A DNA stretch of 36,885 nt from Thermoplasmata archaeon (GCA_021816965.1 JAKAWU010000006.1:1-36885), one strand, 5' to 3'. Positions 16,209-25,149 are shown, numbered from the stretch's first letter. The notes: generated from the sequence alone by a model not told the origin. Numbers and translations: made by a program.

Positions 16209-16285
16209 TGGCGCCCGAGCCGGGATTTGAACCCGGATCTAAGGCTCCGCAGGCCTTCAGGATATCCAGATTACCCCACTCGGGC
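16209..16285 (-). tRNA. tRNA-Arg (anticodon GCG) with encoded CCA
   Basis: On the minus strand the acceptor GCCCGAG (16285 to 16279) pairs with CTCGGGC (16219 to 16213), then discriminator G (16212) and CCA (16211-16209). The anticodon stem AAGGC/GCCTT encloses CTGCGGA. The T arm is CCGGG-TTCAAAT-CCCGG. It is the only one of the four tRNA genes here with an encoded CCA. It lies just downstream of the ATPase/TOPRIM module, a position typical for integrated islands, though I found no attachment-site repeat. Confidence 0.96.
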
Positions 16286-16379
16286 ATGTAAGGTAATTGT
16301 ATCTGGCAAATAATCTTTAAATTTCAATGGTATCCAATTATGGAGACTACCTTATTATACTGTATTTACATGACTATAT

Positions 16380-17279
16380 ATGCTCCCACTTATTAAAGCA
16401 ATAATAGTTGCCATTATAGTGGTTGGTGTTGGCGTTCCAACAGCCTATGTTGCCTATACATACTATGCACCTGGCACGGTGCCTATGACAAATTTCATTC
16501 CACAGCAATCTTACGGGGTTGTTCACTATCAGAACAGCACAACTTCTCTTTATGTATATGCTGCAAACAATTCTTCAGCTATAATTATCAACTATAACTT
16601 GAAATCATTTGAATCTTTCTTCAATTCCAGTGTAAGCACAGGCTTCAAAAATTCTGTGAATACATCCATTAATGTTACAGAACTCAATAGCACATATTAC
16701 GGGTTTTCAATATATTCTGTGAATGGAATAAATCTTAACTTATCATCACTTAAGGGCCCCTACTCAGGATTGAATGGAAGTCTCACCACAATTGCAAACT
16801 CAAGCACAAATCTATCGGTCTATATATCGCCCGTTGAATCCAATTACATGATCATTGGAAATCTATCCTCAGTAAAAGCATCAATCAACGCTGAGCATTT
16901 TGGGACATACATGAAAAGTGGAGTCAAGTATCTGGAGCTTTCTGGAAATGGAATATCATTTTATATGAATCTCTCACATTACACTTCAATTGGAACTACA
17001 GGATTTAATTCAAAAATTCCTTCTTTGACCATTTATGGAAATATGGGTGTAACTACAACAAATATCACATTCTTAAATACCAATGCCACTGAAAAAACAC
17101 AAATCACGACCTATATGGCAGCACTTAGTGTACTTTCAAACAGCACCATAAGTATAATTAATTCCACAACCACTTCAACAAGCGCTTCATATGAACTCTC
17201 GATAGGATACACAACTTTCGGTGCGGATTTTGCAATAGTAATCGCGAATCTCATCAGATCAGGGTACACTGTCCCATAG
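16380..17279 (+). CDS. Secreted or membrane-anchored surface protein, N/S/T-rich
   Basis: The protein has 299 residues. A single hydrophobic N-terminal segment (IKAIIVAIIVVGVGVPTAYV) acts as signal peptide or anchor. The remainder is very rich in Asn, Ser and Thr with many N-x-S/T sites (NSTTS, NNSS, NSTYYG, NSSTNLS), as in glycosylated archaeal cell-surface proteins. There are no cysteines and no catalytic motif. A TATA-like ATTATACT lies about 24 nt upstream of the ATG. It precedes the ABC exporter genes on the same strand with a 50-nt gap that holds its own TATA-like box, so co-function is possible but not shown. Confidence 0.75.
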   Translation: MLPLIKAIIVAIIVVGVGVPTAYVAYTYYAPGTVPMTNFIPQQSYGVVHYQNSTTSLYVYAANNSSAIIINYNLKSFESFFNSSVSTGFKNSVNTSINVTELNSTYYGFSIYSVNGINLNLSSLKGPYSGLNGSLTTIANSSTNLSVYISPVESNYMIIGNLSSVKASINAEHFGTYMKSGVKYLELSGNGISFYMNLSHYTSIGTTGFNSKIPSLTIYGNMGVTTTNITFLNTNATEKTQITTYMAALSVLSNSTISIINSTTTSTSASYELSIGYTTFGADFAIVIANLIRSGYTVP

Positions 17280-17329
17280 TTCTATGAAATTTTTCCCTAA
17301 TCTTAAATATTTTTCAGCAATCATCAATC

Positions 17330-18166
17330 ATGGTAAGCAGGATTACTCTTTTCAAAGACACATACATCTACTATCTAAAGAATTACTACAGATCAAGGAG
17401 CTTTTACTTAATGTTCTCCATGGCGATACTGGTCTCATGCCTTCTTACATATCTTTCATTCAAGTATCTTAACGATCTGAACAGGTTTGCGCAATCAGTG
17501 AATTTTGTCATGTCCGGAACGGGTGCAAAGGAGAAGATACTCGGGTATTTGTGGAGTTTTGTCCTTTCGTCTCTCCCTGCTTTTGCTGCGGTCTTTTTTG
17601 GTTCGCCATCCATATCAAGTGAAATTGAAACAAAAACTGCACTTCATGTCTTCACCCTTCCAATCCCAAGAATCATTCTTCTCCTAGGAAAATTTTTCTC
17701 ATCTGTTACGGTTACATCAATAATAGTTATAACTTATACATTATTCGAGGCTGCTGTATTCCAGTATATATTCAATACGCTCATTATACAGTTGCTATAC
17801 AGTTTTCTTCTGACACTTCTATTTGTACTATCCTTTTCTGCTATGACTTTTCTAATTAGCAGCCTGTTTAACAAAAACACTTATGCATACATTACTGCAC
17901 TCATTATATATCTCTTAGTTTTCAGCGCTGCAACCATAATGATTGAACTTCTTTATTCAGTTACCCCGTATTACCTTCTCAACAATGCAGCAAGCATAAC
18001 GTCAAGGGTCTATATTGATATTTATTTTGGCATCAGTACAAATGGGAGCAATCCTTATCCTGCATCTTATCACCTTATTATTCTCTGTTCTCTTGTTATG
18101 TTCCTGTATTTCATAGTTTCACTAGGCATAACCGCAGTTATTTTTGAGAGAAAAGAGGTGAAATGA
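17330..18166 (+). CDS. ABC-2 type transporter permease
   Basis: The protein has 278 residues and six hydrophobic segments (first FYLMFSMAILVSCLLTYLSF; last LIILCSLVMFLYFIVSLGIT), with a large polar loop after the first helix. It has the ABC-2 layout with FFGSPSISSEIETKTALHVF and LPIPRIILLLGKFFSSV, the usual 'E...t..ll..Pvsr..i..gK' coupling region. It overlaps the ATPase start by ATGA, forming a half-transporter pair. A TATA-like CTTAAATATT lies about 24 nt before the ATG. The substrate is unknown. The broken permease at 6269 is a paralogue. Confidence 0.85.
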   Translation: MVSRITLFKDTYIYYLKNYYRSRSFYLMFSMAILVSCLLTYLSFKYLNDLNRFAQSVNFVMSGTGAKEKILGYLWSFVLSSLPAFAAVFFGSPSISSEIETKTALHVFTLPIPRIILLLGKFFSSVTVTSIIVITYTLFEAAVFQYIFNTLIIQLLYSFLLTLLFVLSFSAMTFLISSLFNKNTYAYITALIIYLLVFSAATIMIELLYSVTPYYLLNNAASITSRVYIDIYFGISTNGSNPYPASYHLIILCSLVMFLYFIVSLGITAVIFERKEVK

Positions 18167-19056
18167 TGTCAATCATTGAAGTTGATAATCTTTCAAAAAA
18201 CTATGGGAAAATCATAGCACTGGATGGTTTAAACCTTAATATTGAGAAGGGTGAATGCATAGCAATGCTTGGGCCAAATGGGGCAGGAAAAAGTACATTT
18301 CTTAAAATTGCAACAAACGTTGTTCATCCCACCTCCGGGACCGTGAAGATTGGAGGAGTGATAGTTGAACATGATCCTATGAGTGCACTTGAGAAAGTTG
18401 GGCCTTTAGTTGAGTTGCCGGAATTTTACCCATATCTCAACGGAAAAGAGGTCATGGACTATGTATGCAGGGTAAAGGGAGCATCCAGAGAAGAAATAAA
18501 ATCCGAAACTGAAAGGCTTTCCGGGATGCTCAGCATGGATGATTATATTGGGAGGAAATGCGGACAGTATTCAAGGGGGATGAAACAGAGACTTGCTCTT
18601 GCCTGTGCAATGGTGATGGAGCCAGACGTGCTGATACTTGATGAACCCACATTTGGCCTTGATCCAAGAGGAATGAGGGAATTTATAGATATTATTGTGG
18701 ATATAAACAAAAAGAAAAACAAAACTATAATCATGAGTACACATCTAATCAGTGAGGCAAGGGAAATAGCCAGCAGGGTGATTATAATGAATCATGGAAA
18801 GAAAATGGTGGACATGAAGAATGAGAGGGATATTTCACTGATGAAAGTTACATTCTCAGGGTCGCTGGACTCAAATGCTCTGTCATATGCTGGAATAGAA
18901 GTAGTGGAAAATGGAACTGATTGGGCAACAATAACTGCGAAGAATGATGAAAGCAACAAGGATATCATTTTGAAACTCGTGAACTTAGGGATGGAAGTAA
19001 AATGGGTTGAACCGGTTAACAGTATAGAAAAAACTTATCTTGACATAGTTGAATGA
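18163..19056 (+). CDS. ABC transporter ATP-binding protein
   Basis: The protein has 297 residues. Walker A is GPNGAGKST (about 36-44), the signature is YSRGMKQRLALA, Walker B is LILDEPTFGLDP and the H-loop is IIMSTHLISEA. The C-terminal 80 residues (MKVTFSGSLDSNALSYAGIE) are the regulatory extension typical of CcmA/NatA-like exporter ATPases. It overlaps the permease by four bases, so the two form one operon and complex at the membrane. Confidence 0.93.
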   Translation: MMSIIEVDNLSKNYGKIIALDGLNLNIEKGECIAMLGPNGAGKSTFLKIATNVVHPTSGTVKIGGVIVEHDPMSALEKVGPLVELPEFYPYLNGKEVMDYVCRVKGASREEIKSETERLSGMLSMDDYIGRKCGQYSRGMKQRLALACAMVMEPDVLILDEPTFGLDPRGMREFIDIIVDINKKKNKTIIMSTHLISEAREIASRVIIMNHGKKMVDMKNERDISLMKVTFSGSLDSNALSYAGIEVVENGTDWATITAKNDESNKDIILKLVNLGMEVKWVEPVNSIEKTYLDIVE

Positions 19057-19102
19057 ATATAAGATAAGAAAAATATTTATAATGCCAGTGAATGTTAAAC
19101 AC

Positions 19103-19279
19103 ATGGGAAAATTCAGGTATAGGTGTGAGAACACGGGTCATAAATGTGGTTTCCATGTAGAAGCAGACTCTAAGGATGACATACTAACACACATGAGGGC
19201 ACATGTATCAAAGCATCATGACATCACACAAGAAGAACACATCCAGAGTCTCGCAAATCAGTTCATCGAGAAAATCTGA
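19103..19279 (+). CDS. DUF1059-type small zinc-finger-like protein
   Basis: The start chosen gives 58 residues: MGKFRYRCENTGHKCGFHVE, then DSKDDILTHMRAHVSKHHDI. The Cys/His set (C-x6-C ... H-x3-H-x3-HH) matches the short DUF1059 family. A longer frame begins at 19049, overlapping the ATPase gene. However, a TATA-like ATATTTATAA sits about 26 nt upstream of ATG 19103, which favours a leaderless short form of the length usual in this family. Function of the family is unknown. Confidence 0.78.
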   Translation: MGKFRYRCENTGHKCGFHVEADSKDDILTHMRAHVSKHHDITQEEHIQSLANQFIEKI

Positions 19280-19381
19280 TTTTCCATTATTATTTTCCCA
19301 GGTTCAGGGAAATATTTTTGTGTTTTTATGAATATAACAATTTTTTACCATTTTTTAAATGTCTATTTGTTATAACTGATT

Positions 19382-19744
19382 ATGAGTTATAAGAATCTAA
19401 ACAAAGAGGAAGAAAAAGTAATCGTTCACAAGGGAACGGAAATGCCTTTCACTGGTGAATATGACGATTTTTTTGAAAAAGGAGTGTATCATTGCAAGAG
19501 ATGCGATGCTCCCCTTTATAAGTCTGAAAGCAAATTTAATTCTGGATGTGGATGGCCAAGTTTTGATGATGAAATACCCGGATCTGTCAAGAGATTGCCC
19601 GACAGGGATGGTTACAGAATTGAGATACAGTGCAATTCTTGCGGTGCACATCTTGGTCATGTATTTTCAGGAGAACATCTGACGCAGAAAAATATCAGGC
19701 ATTGCGTTAATTCAATTTCTCTTGTTTTCAGGAAGGGGGAGTAA
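19382..19744 (+). CDS. msrB: Peptide methionine (R)-S-oxide reductase
   Basis: The protein has 120 residues. It has zinc-binding pairs CKRCDAPLY and [12 protein letters not shown], the substrate loop SGCGWPSFD, and the catalytic cysteine in RHCVNSISL (family: R(Y/H)C(I/V)NS). It reduces methionine-R-sulfoxide in oxidised proteins in the cytosol. ATG 19382 has a TATA-like TTTTTTAAAT 26 nt upstream. It is followed two bases later by msrA, so both stereoisomers are handled by one operon. Confidence 0.95.
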   Translation: MSYKNLNKEEEKVIVHKGTEMPFTGEYDDFFEKGVYHCKRCDAPLYKSESKFNSGCGWPSFDDEIPGSVKRLPDRDGYRIEIQCNSCGAHLGHVFSGEHLTQKNIRHCVNSISLVFRKGE

Positions 19745-19746
19745 CA

Positions 19747-20283
19747 ATGGAAAACATAATTCTTGGAGGAGGCTGTTTCTGGTGCACTGAAGCAATATTC
19801 AACAGCCTGAAAGGTATACAGGAAGCAATACCTGGTTATTCCGGAGGCACTACAGTAAACCCATCATATAATGAAGTCTGCACAGGAAAAACAGGGCATG
19901 CAGAAGTTGTCAAGATAACCTATGATCCAGAAACTATCACTACAGAGCAGATTCTGGAAATATTCTTCAGGACACATGATCCAACATCTTTAAACAGGCA
20001 GGGAGCTGATGTAGGAACTCAATATAGATCAATCATCATCTACACAAACGAAAATCAGAAGAGAGCTGCGCTGGAAATTATATCTGAAATGGAAAAAGAA
20101 AAAGTTTACGAAAAACCAATTGTCACATCTGTTGAAAATTTCAGGAACTTCTATCCTGCAGAAGAATACCACAGGAGGTATTTCGAGAAAAATCCGGAAC
20201 ATGGTTACTGCAGGTTTGTCATTGCGCCCAAAATGGAAAAACTTAGAAAGTTGCATTCAGAAAATATGAAAAACATCCGATAA
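19747..20283 (+). CDS. msrA: Peptide methionine (S)-S-oxide reductase
   Basis: The protein has 178 residues. The catalytic motif GGGCFWCTEAIF is present near the N-terminus, followed by GYSGGTTVNPSYNEVCTG and GHAEVVKITYDP, all standard MsrA blocks. HDPTSLNRQGADVGTQYRS completes the active-site region. The C-terminus lacks an MsrB fusion because MsrB is the preceding gene. It repairs S-sulfoxides using thioredoxin-like donors. Confidence 0.96.
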   Translation: MENIILGGGCFWCTEAIFNSLKGIQEAIPGYSGGTTVNPSYNEVCTGKTGHAEVVKITYDPETITTEQILEIFFRTHDPTSLNRQGADVGTQYRSIIIYTNENQKRAALEIISEMEKEKVYEKPIVTSVENFRNFYPAEEYHRRYFEKNPEHGYCRFVIAPKMEKLRKLHSENMKNIR

Positions 20284-20303
20284 AACCGTAAAATTATTTT
20301 TCA

Positions 20304-20819
20304 ATGAAGCATGAGATGTTTGTGATAAAAGACATTGAAAAAGCACAGAATTTTTCCACAACCACAGTGGCCCTAATAACATCATCAAGTGATGACAGAA
20401 TAAATGTAATGTCTGCAGAATGGACCATACGTTCATCCATTGAACCTTTCATGATAACAATTTTTATTGGTTATGAGCGAGGTTCATATGAAATGATCAA
20501 GAAAAGCGGTGAATTTGGACTAAGCTACTGTTCTGAAAGGCAGGGAGAACTGGCACATATTGCAGGAAATTATTCCATCAGGGATACAGATAAATTCTCC
20601 ACCGGTAAATTCAGGGTATTTTCATCAAGCATGATCAAGCCCCCATTAATTGAGAATGCAATCTGCGCCTTTGAGTGCAGGGTTGAAAGTGAATTCAGGG
20701 TTGGTGATCATGCCGCATTCAATGGAATTGTTCTGGAAGGATATTACAGCGATGGCGAAAAACCATTAGTCTTCCACGGTGGAAAATTCCATCACATTGG
20801 GGAAACCATAAAACATTGA
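20304..20819 (+). CDS. Flavin reductase-like (FMN-binding split barrel) protein
   Basis: The protein has 171 residues. TTTVALITSSSDDRINVMSA then AEWTIRSSIEPFMITIFIG is the FMN-binding start of the flavin-reductase/flavoredoxin split barrel. GEFGLSYCSERQGELAHIAG and CAFECRVESEFRVGDHAAFN continue the fold. It lies 20 bp after msrA in the same direction, so it may share the redox-repair transcript or supply electrons. Substrate and partner are unknown. Confidence 0.85.
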   Translation: MKHEMFVIKDIEKAQNFSTTTVALITSSSDDRINVMSAEWTIRSSIEPFMITIFIGYERGSYEMIKKSGEFGLSYCSERQGELAHIAGNYSIRDTDKFSTGKFRVFSSSMIKPPLIENAICAFECRVESEFRVGDHAAFNGIVLEGYYSDGEKPLVFHGGKFHHIGETIKH

Positions 20820-20860
20820 CTTATTTTTGCTCAAGCATATAAGGTTCTTATTCATACTCT

Positions 20861-21514
20861 ATGGTGTCGCAGAACCATTATGGAAACATTTTCTTCCTCA
20901 GGCATGGTGAAACCGTGTCCAACAGCAAAAGATACTGGAGTAATTATTTTTATGAAGGATTGAATGAGAATGGTATCAGGCAGGCAGAAGAGATTGGAAA
21001 AAGAATAGAAAAACTGAAATTTGACGCAATCTATACAAGCCCTCATAAAAGGTGCATCCAAACAATTTCATATTCTATTGGGCCGGAGAATGCCATGAGG
21101 GCAATTCAAGTTGTTGATCTTAAGGAGAGGGAGATGGACGGAGTGCAGAATATGACCAGCAATGATATCATGAACAAATTCGGTACAAATGTGGGCACAA
21201 TTCTATCCGAAGATTTCGACAGAATTCCTGAAATTGAAAAATCAGATCTTTTTATTGCCAGGGTCAGCATCGCACTCAAGCAAATTTTTCAGGAATCTAC
21301 CGGGAAAAATATACTGATTGTTTCTCATGGGGGAACAATGTCTGTTTTTCTTAAGGATTTCATAAATATTGATCCATTGCCAAGAACATTCCTGAACTGT
21401 GCCTTCCTTGGAATGGAGTATGATGGGGAAAAATTCAATCCAAGAGTTTCCTTGAACATGAAATCAGACTGGTATGCGCCTATCAATCCCTCATGGAAAG
21501 GCTTGCCCCTGTGA
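20861..21514 (+). CDS. Histidine phosphatase superfamily (phosphoglycerate-mutase-like) protein
   Basis: The protein has 217 residues. The phospho-histidine motif FLRHGETVSN is at residues about 9-18. YTSPHKRCIQT is the second block (usual SxxxRaxQT), and LIVSHGGTMSVF carries the second catalytic histidine. The family includes phosphoglycerate mutase and assorted phosphatases; the substrate cannot be told. Its 3' end overlaps the convergent flavoprotein gene by 32 bp. Confidence 0.9.
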   Translation: MVSQNHYGNIFFLRHGETVSNSKRYWSNYFYEGLNENGIRQAEEIGKRIEKLKFDAIYTSPHKRCIQTISYSIGPENAMRAIQVVDLKEREMDGVQNMTSNDIMNKFGTNVGTILSEDFDRIPEIEKSDLFIARVSIALKQIFQESTGKNILIVSHGGTMSVFLKDFINIDPLPRTFLNCAFLGMEYDGEKFNPRVSLNMKSDWYAPINPSWKGLPL

Positions 21515-22793
21515 TTATGGGGTCCCATACTTGGCTGAACGGTGGTGTGTATCCAAGATCATTATAGAAAAGCGTCTCCATATCCATACCAGAATAAATT
21601 GCAGTTTCCAGTGTGTTGAGTCTCCATGCCCCTCCATCTTTTGAACATATCTGGGCGCCAAGTATTTTGCCTGTGTCATGATCATATACCATCAGGAGTT
21701 TCACCTGTGAACCTCCCGGGTAATATTTTGCCCTGCTCAAGCCTTGAACAAATATTTCCCCGGGGTTGAACCCATTTTTTATTGCTTTCTCCATAGTGAG
21801 GCCTGTGAATCCTACTTCATAGTCAAAGAGTTTGACGAGGGTTGTTCCGAGTGCCCCCTTATAATGCATAATCTTCCCTGCAATATTTGATCCTGCGACC
21901 CTACCCATCTTGTTAGCAACCTGAGCAAGTGGGTGCCATTCATGCCCTCCAGTTATCCTGTTGAATGAAGTGGCACAGTCTCCAGCGGCGTAAACATTTT
22001 CTATGGAGGTCTTCATTTCATCATTCACCACAATAAGTCCGGTTTCATCTATTTTAATGCCGCTCCCTTCCAAAAATTTAGTGTTTGGAATTATTCCTGT
22101 TGCAAATATCACATGATCATGATGCAGAATCGTACCGTTTGAATCAGTCACCCTGAGTGTTTCACCATTTTCATGGATGTCTTCCACCAGGGAATTGAGC
22201 TTTACTTCTATCTTTTTTTTAAAGTAGTCAATCATATCGCTTGTAATTCTTGAATCAACCATGGGGAAAAGTGAACTGTGTTTTGAATACATAGTCACGC
22301 TCTTTCCATGGATAGAAAGTTCCGCAGCTATTTCCATTCCCAGAATACCGTCTCCAACTATAGCTATGTTGTTTCCATGAAGATGTTTTCTGATTTCAAT
22401 TGCCCCGTCAAGACTCCTGATAAAGAATACATTTTTCATACCATAAAACTGGTTCTTCCTAGGAGATGCACCTGTGGCAATCACAAGAATATCGTATGAG
22501 ATCTCCTGACCACCCTTAAGGTGAATTTTCTTTTCCACGAAATTCACTTTATCAACAGATTTGTCTGTCATGATTCCAATATGCCTATTTTCCACAAATT
22601 CTGTAATGGGATAATGAACCAAACTTTCAGGTTTCTCAACGACCCCTGACAAATAATAAGGTATCCCACACTGGGCATATGAGACAAAATTACCACTTTC
22701 TAGCACGTTGACCTCTATTTCTTGTTTTTCTCTCTTCGCCTTTGAAGCAGCTGACATGCCTGCTGCTCCACCACCAATCACCAAAAGTTTCAT
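21483..22793 (-). CDS. CoA-disulfide reductase-like FAD/NAD(P) oxidoreductase
   Basis: The protein has 436 residues from ATG 22793 (a TTG 15 bases upstream is less likely). The N-terminal FAD motif is LLVIGGGAAGMSAASKAKR. A single redox cysteine is at C42 in VSYAQCGIPYYLSG, the signature of CoA-disulfide reductase / NADH oxidase-type enzymes. The NAD(P) motif is IVGDGILGMEIAAEL and the second FAD motif is NVYAAGDCATSFN. The C-terminal dimerisation domain is present (TLVKLFDYEVGFTGLTMEKA). It probably keeps CoA thiol or similar low-molecular thiols reduced, matching the nearby Msr genes. Confidence 0.9.
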   Translation of the reverse strand: MKLLVIGGGAAGMSAASKAKREKQEIEVNVLESGNFVSYAQCGIPYYLSGVVEKPESLVHYPITEFVENRHIGIMTDKSVDKVNFVEKKIHLKGGQEISYDILVIATGASPRKNQFYGMKNVFFIRSLDGAIEIRKHLHGNNIAIVGDGILGMEIAAELSIHGKSVTMYSKHSSLFPMVDSRITSDMIDYFKKKIEVKLNSLVEDIHENGETLRVTDSNGTILHHDHVIFATGIIPNTKFLEGSGIKIDETGLIVVNDEMKTSIENVYAAGDCATSFNRITGGHEWHPLAQVANKMGRVAGSNIAGKIMHYKGALGTTLVKLFDYEVGFTGLTMEKAIKNGFNPGEIFVQGLSRAKYYPGGSQVKLLMVYDHDTGKILGAQICSKDGGAWRLNTLETAIYSGMDMETLFYNDLGYTPPFSQVWDPIITGASLSMRD

Positions 22794-22981
22794 TTTATTA
22801 AATGACAACTTTATTCTTTAACTTTATTTGTTACAATGCTTGAAGTGTTATGCAATGAACAAAATTGGTATGCGATTCATTTCTGACTTTTCACAATAAC
22901 ACAATAATTATTCTCCCAAGTAGATTGAAACAAAGAACAAAACTTTTTTACTGAAATATGTGGAAAAAGTTATACACACTC

Positions 22982-23058
22982 AACAGGAACTCTGTTTTGA
23001 TCATGACAATCTCATCAATGTTGAGATTTAAACATCTATCATTTCTGTAAAGATGTTT
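22982..23058. other. Three tandem hairpins in a gene-free gap
   Basis: AACAG/CTGTT (about 22983-22996), AATCTCA/TGAGATT (23008-23014 with 23022-23028) and AAACATCT/AGATGTTT (23030-23037 with 23051-23058) follow one another in 77 nt. They sit between the upstream flank of the flavoprotein gene and an IS5-like remnant. They might be an undescribed small RNA or decayed insertion-element ends. No promoter was identified with confidence. The rest of the gap (22809-22981) shows nothing else. Confidence 0.35.
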
Positions 23059-23061
23059 CAG

Positions 23062-23293
23062 AATGATTCCCAGTCTAAATGAGATCGATCTGTGACAGTT
23101 TGTCCATGGATTTCATGGAATTATTAGCTTCACGGAGACCGTAATTCAAAATGTTACTAAGTGTTTAAGCATGCTTATCCCACGTATAAAATTTTTCTTT
23201 TATAATATGCCAATTCATGGCTGAAATACGAATTCTGAAACAGGTTTATTTCAATATACGAATAGAGAATTTTCATGAATGATAATAGGAAAA
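23062..23293 (-). mobile_element. IS5-like element remnant, left end and start of transposase
   Basis: Read on the minus strand, this matches the element at 7245. It has the terminus TTTTCCTAT...CATGAAAAT..CTC, then ATTTCAGC.ATGA, GGGATAAGCATG and TTACGGTCTCCGTGAAGC, then TCCATGAAATCCATGGACAA. The transposase start codon is lost (CACTTAGTAAC for ATGAGTAAC) and a stop appears where the related copy has PMINW. Only about 230 bp survive, so the copy is dead. Confidence 0.82.
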
Positions 23294-23323
23294 GTTTCAT
23301 ATGTTTAGATTTCATGCAATTTC

Positions 23324-23929
23324 ATGGTTCAGGGAAGTTACTTTGATATTAAGGGGAAAAAAATCTTTTATATTGATTCTGGGGATGTTTCAAAGGAAAA
23401 AACCATTTTTCTTCTTCACGGATATTCCTTTTCCTCCGCTGATTGGGTAAAAATAGGGGCCATTGAACAATTCTCATCAATGGGTTACAGAGTGATTCTC
23501 ATCGATTATCCCGGTTTTGGAAAATCCGAGCCTCTTGACGAATATAAAATCAAAGAAGGTCAAATTCTTAATGCAGGCAAATTTATCTGCACTTTCCTTG
23601 ATCATGTTGGTGTAAAAAGTTGCACAGCCATTGGCCCATCAATGGGAGGTGGAATCCTGATTGATTCCTGGTCGTTTTGCAGTGACAGGATCAATAGTAT
23701 GATACTGGTATCTCCTGCATGGTTTCATCAGAACAATCTTCCTGGTATCACATGCAAGAAATTATTCATTTGGGGTGATATGGACGATATTATACCACTT
23801 AATGGTGTCGAATCTATCATCAGGGGCCTTAAAAATAGTACGCTTGAAGTGATAAAGGGTGGTAAGCATGCTGTATATCTGAACAAGTCTCAGGAATTTT
23901 TCAACGTATGCAGTAAATTCTTGACATAG
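23324..23929 (+). CDS. Alpha/beta hydrolase
   Basis: The protein has 201 residues, somewhat short for the fold. FLLHGYSFSSADW forms the oxyanion region, AIGPSMGGGILIDSW holds the nucleophile serine (G-P-S-M-G), IWGDMDDIIPL the acid and GGKHAVYLNK the histidine. The cap domain seems minimal. The substrate is unknown. The ATG lies 30 bp beyond the IS5-like remnant, whose insertion may have altered its promoter. Confidence 0.88.
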   Translation: MVQGSYFDIKGKKIFYIDSGDVSKEKTIFLLHGYSFSSADWVKIGAIEQFSSMGYRVILIDYPGFGKSEPLDEYKIKEGQILNAGKFICTFLDHVGVKSCTAIGPSMGGGILIDSWSFCSDRINSMILVSPAWFHQNNLPGITCKKLFIWGDMDDIIPLNGVESIIRGLKNSTLEVIKGGKHAVYLNKSQEFFNVCSKFLT

Positions 23930-24008
23930 TTTTTTCAACAATGCAATATAATTTTTCCCATATTTCACCGACTGAGAGGTAATATATACTTACAACATAT
24001 GTAGAATT

Positions 24009-25088
24009 ATGGCATACAAAGACCTTTTCAATTTTGCAAGGGAAGCTGAAGCAATACTAATATTGAACGCGGGTGAAAACTCCATCGATAAAACGTTCAA
24101 ATACATTACCAAGAGTCATGGCGGAATATTTGAACATTCATACATTATCGCTACACAGGATAAGGCATGCATATATACATCAGTTCTTGAAGAAGAAACA
24201 GCAAGGAAAACTGGAATTGAAACAAAGATTTTCAATTCTATGAAGGAATATGAGGAAATGATGAGGCAGGATCTCTCAAAATATAATACGATCGGTCTCA
24301 ATTATTCTTCCCTTACGCTGGAAAGTTACAAAAACCTTTTAAGGATAATACCAGACAAAGAATTTGTTGATATTTCTGTTTCCATAGGGGAAGCAAGAAT
24401 CATAAAGGATTCAGAGGAGATCAGCAATATAAAAGAAGCGGCCAGAATAGCCAGTGACTCCATAGGGAAAGTACATGAATCGCTTAAGGAGGGGATGACA
24501 GAGAAAGAGGTAGCATCACTGGTTGTGTATGAAATGATGAAGAATGGTGCAGACGATCCATCGTTCTCTACTATAGTGGGGTTTGGAGAAAATTCATCCC
24601 AGCCCCATTATTCGCCAGGAGAGAGGAAACTGAAGAAAGGAGACATAGTACTGATTGATTATGGTGCTATGTACAATGGATACTGTTCTGATGTTACAAG
24701 GACTGTGTGTTTTGGAATGGCCACTCCTGAAATGAAAGAAGTATATGAAATAGTGTACCGTGCACAGAAAGAATCCATGAGTCTCATAAAGGAAGGGGCC
24801 AATGGAAAGGATATAGATCTCAGGGCAAGGGAAATAATAGATTCAACAAAGTACAAGGGCCTCTTTATCCATGGGCTTGGACATGGAATAGGGCTTGAAG
24901 TTCACGATCATGGTGCCCTCTCAAGCAGGTCAGATTTCCCACTGAAGGAGAATATGGCTGTCACAGATGAACCTGGAATTTATATACAGGGAAAGTTTGG
25001 CGTAAGAATAGAGGATGACGTTCTGGTGAAGAAGAATGGATTTGAAAAGTTAAGCCATGGTGCTACACCAGAAATAACAGAAATATAG
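24009..25088 (+). CDS. M24-family Xaa-Pro aminopeptidase (prolidase-like)
   Basis: The protein has 359 residues. The N-terminal creatinase-like domain (1-125) precedes the pita-bread catalytic domain. The five metal ligands are visible: D in LIDYGAMYNG, D in CSDVTRTVCFG, H in HGLGHGIGLEVHDHG, E in TDEPGIYI and E in VRIEDDVLV. This matches archaeal prolidase/Xaa-Pro peptidase length. It releases proline-linked N-terminal residues during peptide turnover. A hairpin follows the stop codon. Confidence 0.94.
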   Translation: MAYKDLFNFAREAEAILILNAGENSIDKTFKYITKSHGGIFEHSYIIATQDKACIYTSVLEEETARKTGIETKIFNSMKEYEEMMRQDLSKYNTIGLNYSSLTLESYKNLLRIIPDKEFVDISVSIGEARIIKDSEEISNIKEAARIASDSIGKVHESLKEGMTEKEVASLVVYEMMKNGADDPSFSTIVGFGENSSQPHYSPGERKLKKGDIVLIDYGAMYNGYCSDVTRTVCFGMATPEMKEVYEIVYRAQKESMSLIKEGANGKDIDLRAREIIDSTKYKGLFIHGLGHGIGLEVHDHGALSSRSDFPLKENMAVTDEPGIYIQGKFGVRIEDDVLVKKNGFEKLSHGATPEITEI

Positions 25089-25106
25089 GCATTTATTCGA
25101 AGGGGA

Positions 25107-25135
25107 AAGAATATGTTCATTTGAAACATATTCTT
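25107..25135 (+). terminator. Hairpin after the M24 peptidase gene
   Basis: AAGAATATGTT pairs with AACATATTCTT (11 bp) around the loop CATTTGA, starting 18 bases after the peptidase stop. There is no long T-run, so it could be a terminator or an mRNA-end stabiliser. It lies just before the priL Shine-Dalgarno GAGGTG. Confidence 0.45.
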
Positions 25136-25149
25136 CCTGAGGTGCATAT

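Noticed and set aside
14239-16285. Attachment-site repeats flanking the ATPase/TOPRIM module
   Set aside because: I looked by eye for a copy of the tRNA-Arg 3' end in the gap at 13962-14238 and found none, so no integrative element is claimed.
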